Assembly (NCBI RefSeq): GCF_001411555.2
Contig: NC_049910.1
Coordinates: forward strand, 34,449,250-34,513,249
DNA: 64,000 bases
From: Juglans regia
Lineage: Eukaryota > Streptophyta > Magnoliopsida > Fagales > Juglandaceae
Direction: 5' to 3'
Shown: one piece after another, positions 59,220 to 64,000 of the stretch
Position numbering within the stretch: position 1 is the stretch's first letter
How the letters are laid out: the number at the start of each line of letters is the position of its first letter
Program-made: the position numbers and the translations under genes
The notes under the pieces: model-generated
What the model saw: the letters and a program-made list of their open reading frames with translations, nothing else
Databases searched by the model: none
What the model was told of the DNA's origin: nothing

Positions 59220-60130
59220 GAGTATAGTCCATGAAGCGAAGTGAATGCAAAGAGTCGCCTGCCACCCTCAACATTAATGAGCTTGAAAAGACGCCATCAG
59301 AATTATCGAAAGACGAGCGAACAAGAATGAAGGGGAAACGTTACCAAGGTAACCAAACGACAGGAGCGTCCTCGAACTTCAAAATCGTGTACACATCAGC
59401 AGAAGGATCCCAACCTCAGCAACAAGGCAGGCTCAAATAATAATAATTTCCACCGTACTTATCCAGTGAGAAATTAGCAGGGTAACTATAAAGATATTCC
59501 CCAGCCCCAGTGGCGAGAATAACAACTAAAGTAACTAGAACCAAAGGCCCAGCCGACAACAAATAAAGACTTCAACCAGGCCCATGGGTAGGCTCCTCTG
59601 GACTTAACCTGCATGAGGGAACGTGCTATAAGAGATGTGACTCATCGACCTAGAAATCTCTGGAGTAGTGTCCAGCTCTTGAGTGCTTATCCGTGTAGTG
59701 GGCCTAATGTGCAGGGAACCCTCGATCCTCTAACAGGAGGGACATCAACGGACCACCAAGGATACTAGAGGGGAGAAGGAAATCGAAAAATCGCGTCGCA
59801 TTAATGGTACCACTACCCGACTACACACCACATTAATGATGCAATCGCAAAGCCACACTGCATTAAAGAACTCTAACAAAGGGAACAGTACAAAGGACAC
59901 GAACTCTATTGGGGCAGACACGATCTGTCCCCCATACTTAGGTATAAATAGAAAATCTCAAGTATGAGAAAACTTTATCTGATCCCTAGACTCTTTCACT
60001 TATTTAGAAGCTTCCATGAGAATTTACTAACTTTGGCATCGGAGACTCCCCATCCGCAAGGCCGCCCACTGCTAGTTGTCTCCTTCCCTATCCTTTGCAA
60101 GCCCCAGTTCTGAAGACTTAAGCTGTCGGA
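59220..60130 (+). mobile_element. LTR retrotransposon fragment, Tat/Ogre-like LTR
   Basis: Less AT-rich than its surroundings. A core promoter TATAAATAG lies near 59943, followed after about 90 bases by AACTTTGGCATCGGAGACTC. A GCATCGGAG-type motif at this spacing is typical of the R/U5 part of eudicot Ty3 Tat-lineage LTRs. The short frame at 59231-59440 (MKRSECKESPATLN…) has no recognisable domain. No gag or pol is seen, so this is a lone or partial LTR with some interior. Confidence 0.5.
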
Positions 60131-60389
60131 GTCTGATCCAAAGGCATATGAAACATGACGTTAATAGATTTGATTAACTTTTACCATTTATCCTTCGCAA
60201 TATGTACACTTTTATGTTAGAAATAGGATTTTATAGTGATTGTCTGGAGTTTTATCGGTATGGTGGTAAATCAATCATTTTGAATACCATATATGCAAGT
60301 AAAATAAAAACTTTACCCCACTGTCAACGAGGATAAATACCAGAGACTAGATATCTATCGATTTTTTTGTTCATTATTTTTTCACGTGC

Positions 60390-60393
<4 letters not shown>

Positions 60394-60421
<28 letters not shown>
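60394..60421. repeat. (AT)n microsatellite at LINE 3' end
   Basis: About 14 AT units lie immediately beyond the 3' end (minus orientation) of the LINE at 60430-62555, and may be part of the LINE tail. Confidence 0.8.
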
Positions 60422-60424
<3 letters not shown>

Positions 60425-60429
60425 AAATG

Positions 60430-62555
60430 AACTTCTCATTGATGATAATAGATCAATTACAAAGTTTGTCAAACAAGATATTACATGAGATAAACTCAGG
60501 ACTCTCCTCGATCATTACAATCTCATTACTATAATTAAAACTAAACTTAGCTAATTGTTGTGCAACACTATTTCCTTTTCTCGTTACCCATGCAACCTTA
60601 CAATCTTGTCTTGTCTTAAGTAATTCTTTTATATCATCCACAACTTGCGCAAACCAAAGCCAATTTTCTTCTTTACCATTTACTGCATTCACAACACTTT
60701 GTGCATCACCTTCAAATATTACATTGCAAAGGTTAAGTTCATGGCACAAAACCATTGCTCTATATAATGCCACGCATTCAGCTAGCACAGGTTTAGAGTT
60801 AAAACTCCTTTTAGCAAGGAGTGAAACCAAAACTTCTCCTTCACAGTCCCGAACAATGACTCCAATACCCATTTCCTTAACATCTTCATGTAGCGCAGCA
60901 TCCCAATTGGCCTTAATGTAACCTTCTGATGGTGTTTTCCATTTCCTAGTGCAGCTGGTACAAGTCCCTCCTTGCTAACCTTCTTGCCTTCTCACCTGTG
61001 CAGTCTTATACTGTTTCATTAACTCATTAGTTCCCAGTACAAGCCTTTTTGGCTCAATCATTCTACCTTCAAATAGAAAATTGTTTCTTCTTAACCACAT
61101 TTTCCTCAACATAACAGCAACCCAGCTGAGAGTAACCTCATTTAGTGTCTCAGTACACCTTATCCAAAACTCTAGAAAATCCGTTTCATTTACATTCCAT
61201 TTCTACACTGGACTTGCTGCATCATTCCATATGTCATTTGCCGCCACACACCTCCAAGCACATGTACCTCTAATTCAGCCTCTTTCTTGCATACCATACA
61301 GATAGGATTGTCTACCTCCTGTTTCTTATACAGATTCTGTCTTGTTGGCAAAACACCTTGGCAAGCCTTCCACAAGAAATTCTTCACATTTCTTGGTACC
61401 TCCAATTTCCATAATTTCTTCCAACACTTTTCCAAACCACTCTTCATAGAAGACTCTCCCTGCTTCATATGTTTTTGATTTAGAGCAGAATAATAAGCGC
61501 TCCTTACACTGAAATTCCCATCACCTGTATATCCCCAATAGCTCTTGTCGGGTCCTCCTAGAAAACTAATAGGAATATTACAAATATACTCAGCCTCTTC
61601 CTTATTAAACACTTCAGCTACTAACTGCTCATTCCATCTGTGATTCTCCTCATTAATCAACTCATTGACTCTTGCATCTCGATCCAACCTACTGACTTGT
61701 GACTGCACATAGAAAGTTTCTGGAGAGTAAGCCACTTCTGCCCCCATATCTTAATATTTTGACCATTACCCACCCTTCATCTTAACCCTTTTTTCAACAA
61801 ATCAATTGCTGAGAACAAACTCCTCCATATTAGAGAAGCACCCCTCCCTAGTTTAGCCTCCATTAAAGAATTCTTCTTAAAATACTTTTCTTGAAAAATC
61901 TTAGCCACCAAAGAAGATGGAAACTACATCATTCTCCAGCATTTCTTGGTGAGCAAAGCCTCATTAAAACTCTCCAAATCCCCATACCTCCCTCACTCTT
62001 AGATTTGCTCATTGTATCCCACCTCTTCCAATGAATCTTCTTCTCCCCCTCTCTACTACCCCACCAGAATTTAGCAATAACATTTGAAATCTCATGACAT
62101 AACTTCTTTGGTAGCCGAAATACACTCATCGTGTATGTAGGTATAGCTTGTAATACACTTTTGATAAGTACTTCCTTTCCTGCTTGGGAGAGAAAAGAGT
62201 TTTTCCAACTGTGAATTTTTTGCCATATACGCTCCTTTATTCCTCTAAAAGTAATAAATTTTGACCTCCCCACCAAAGCTAGTAATCCCAGGTACCTTTC
62301 ATAGCTCCCACACACACCACCTCCTGCTTCTTGAATGATATCACTTTTCTCATTAGCTCTAGTATTAGAACTAAAAAAAGATTTTTGTTTATTTAGCATC
62401 TGACCGGATCCTACCTCATATAGCTTCAACACTTCATGAATCTTCTTCCACACTGAAAACTTTGCTCTACAGAATAGAATATAATCATCCGCAAACATTA
62501 AATGATTGATACATGTACCACCTCTTCTCACTGAAACACCTTTTATATCCCCTTT
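60430..62555 (-). pseudogene. 5'-truncated LINE (L1-type) with long open frames
   Basis: On the minus strand, from 62555: the end of reverse transcriptase (VSVRRGGTCINHLMFADD, the FADD catalytic motif, at about 62470-62540; then GSGQMLNKQKS, YLGLLALVGRSK, FWWGSREGEKKIHW) to about 61929; a zinc-finger-like domain (61747-61190; YWGYTGDGNFSVRSAYY, KLWKLEVPRNVKNFLWKAC, CMVCKKEAELEVHVL); and RNase H (60960-60453; IKANWDAALHEDVKEMGIG, CNVIFEGDAQSVVNAV, KGNSVAQQLAKF) to the stop at 60453. Endonuclease and most of the reverse transcriptase are absent, the usual outcome of incomplete reverse transcription. Few stops separate the frames, so it is younger than the LINE at 39.1-44.0 kb. Confidence 0.88.
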
Positions 62556-62559
62556 TAAT

Positions 62560-63205
62560 TATTATTTTATTTATTGTAATTGTGTGATAAACTTTAGGGT
62601 AAATTGTGACTTTTTCTAATAAACATAATTACAATTATGACATATTTTAAGTGATTTAATATGGCAATCAATTAAATAACAATCACTTGAAATCATGTAT
62701 AATATTTGCATATATAATTGAAAGTGATAAAATATAGAATAAAAAACAACGTTCTTTCATTAACAAATAGAGATATTTACGTGGTCAGAGTATAAATCTA
62801 ATCCATTTATGGCATGGTTTATCTACTAATGTTATTGAATCCATATATAGCTCGAGCTTTAATACAATGTAAAAGGAAATGCATGCTAGAGTATTTTTTT
62901 TCACGCGACACATGACCACATGAGACCGGACATAAAACTGTCATCATGATTAATTGGGCTAGAAGAGCATAATTTACATTATATTTGTCAGTACTAATTA
63001 GCTTACAAGCTAGAATATGCAATGCATTAAATAAATTGTTTATTTGTTAGCAGTTATTTTTTTATTAAAATAATTATTTTTTATAAAAATAAATTTATTC
63101 TCATCGTAAATAATTACTTTTATTGTATTTTTTTTTTTTTTTTTGTAGTGTCAATGTTATTTATGTCCAAATTTCTAAACATCAAATAATAATTATAGTT
63201 CAAAA
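62560..63205. other. AT-rich intergenic stretch, no gene seen
   Basis: No recognisable gene. It includes a T-tract ending TTTTTGTAGTG at about 63150 that resembles a CACTA element end, but no matching start was found. Confidence 0.4.
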
Positions 63206-63211
63206 AAGAGA

Positions 63212-63544
63212 TTGCGTTTGGTTATAAGACTCAACTGAGTTCAGCTGAACTCAATCTAATTTTAAGCTGAATCTAACTTCCAAACACCCAATTCTCAAAT
63301 TACTAAACTCATCTCAACTTAAAACCTCTTTATATATAGGACCCACAATATTTTTTAACTTAAAACATATTTGTACATGGAATCTATAATATTTTTTAAC
63401 TTTCTATAAAAAGTATTAGACTCATCTTAATATCTAAACATATTTTAAATTCAATTTAGATGAATCTCACATAACCCCTTTCACTATTCAATTTATTATT
63501 ATTTATAAAAAAATAAAAAATAAACTTAACTCATCCAAACACAG
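63212..63544. mobile_element. MITE with GCGTTTGG/CCAAACACAGCC ends
   Basis: It starts ATTGCGTTTGGTTATAAGAC and ends TCATCCAAACACAGCC, whose inverse is GGCTGTGTTTGGATGA. It has internal CTCAACT/AACTCAA motifs as in 36008-36244 and 37703-37922. Target duplication not resolved. Confidence 0.55.
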
Positions 63545-63549
63545 CCTTA

Positions 63550-64000
63550 ATTCAAGGCTTCTCTGGTTGCAAGTGATATTTTGGGTTTGACCATTTGGCG
63601 GAAGACCGAACAACTTGGCAAAGACGACATAAAAGCGGCTGCTTTCTATACAGTCACGCCTTTCACTTTCGAAACCTTATCTTTCTTTTCTTCGTCATGA
63701 AGTTGGCTTCCATCGTGTTATAATAAAGATGATAGACACTCCCGCTCGGTTGGATAAGAATGCAATTCATTTTCGACAGCTTTTTACCTTAATTCTATGA
63801 CTTAGGTTCTCAACAGAAAAAAAAAAAATATATATATATATATATATAACTTAGAATTGAATAAAAATATGGATGAAATGAAATGAGGTCTGTAATTTTT
63901 TATGAATTTTTTAATGTACGTTTATATTATATTTAACAAATATTAAAATTTTTAGTTTGTGTCTCCTAATAAATTTTACAAACCATAATTTGTACCAATC
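63550..64000. other. Terminal intergenic stretch
   Basis: No gene recognised. A pure (TA)n run of about 20 bases lies at 63829-63848 after an A-tract. Confidence 0.4.

Noticed and set aside
63130..63150. T-tract followed by GTAGTG, like a CACTA transposon 3' end
   Set aside because: No CACTAC start with a matching 3-bp duplication was found upstream, and T-tracts are common here.

Overview
The window looks like nuclear DNA from a eudicot plant, probably a woody one. It is AT-rich and has intron-containing genes, plant LINE, LTR and miniature elements, and a receptor-like protein (RLP) gene family. Repeated Tourist-like MITEs with internal GATGAGATGAG motifs would fit Fagales (walnut, pecan or oak relatives), but the species call is only inference.

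The core is a cluster of leucine-rich-repeat receptor-like protein genes on the + strand. Gene A (25336-30263, nine exons, 1171 codons by my splice model) and gene B (50421-55545, eight usable exons, 1150 codons) are near-identical. They sit in a segmental duplication of about 9 kb (about 22.12-31.03 kb against about 47.19-56.33 kb, offset about 25.08 kb). Copy C (57235-57955) is a 5'-truncated pseudogene broken by one nonsense codon. An orphan exon 2 lies at 14447-14611. Two orphan promoter/start-codon relics lie at about 22.22-22.32 kb and 47.29-47.39 kb, and a third promoter relic is buried in an intron of gene B.

Layout: 0-3.6 kb holds retrotransposon debris (an LTR-type fragment, a copia end, a LINE RNase H fragment), a CT microsatellite and a hAT-like MITE. 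From 4.5 to 25.1 kb there is a patchwork of tandem and nested duplications of an upstream repeat unit, with two dozen or so full or partial copies. The same unit forms the distal promoter of genes A and B. Gene A follows, then a ubiquitin-like (NUB1-like) exon relic at 31.6 kb. From 31.9 to 39.1 kb there are mostly MITEs and unrecognised sequence. A degenerate LINE (39.14-43.97 kb) and a complete TRIM element with a perfect 5-bp target duplication (43976-44316) interrupt another unit copy. More unit copies (44.3-50.3 kb) lead into gene B, copy C, a second ubiquitin-like relic, a Tat/Ogre-like LTR fragment, a 5'-truncated LINE (60.43-62.55 kb) and a terminal MITE.

The most interesting feature is how the RLP genes were assembled. 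All internal exon boundaries are phase 1, and exons 3-5 and 6-8 are two copies of one three-exon module. At the join, gene A carries a chimeric 54-bp exon that still reads in frame. Gene B keeps a longer form of the join, with a stop codon and a relic promoter, so it must skip that exon to make a full-length product. This looks like a fusion of two RLP genes by unequal crossing-over, caught in two different stages. All calls come from reading the sequence; no database search was run.
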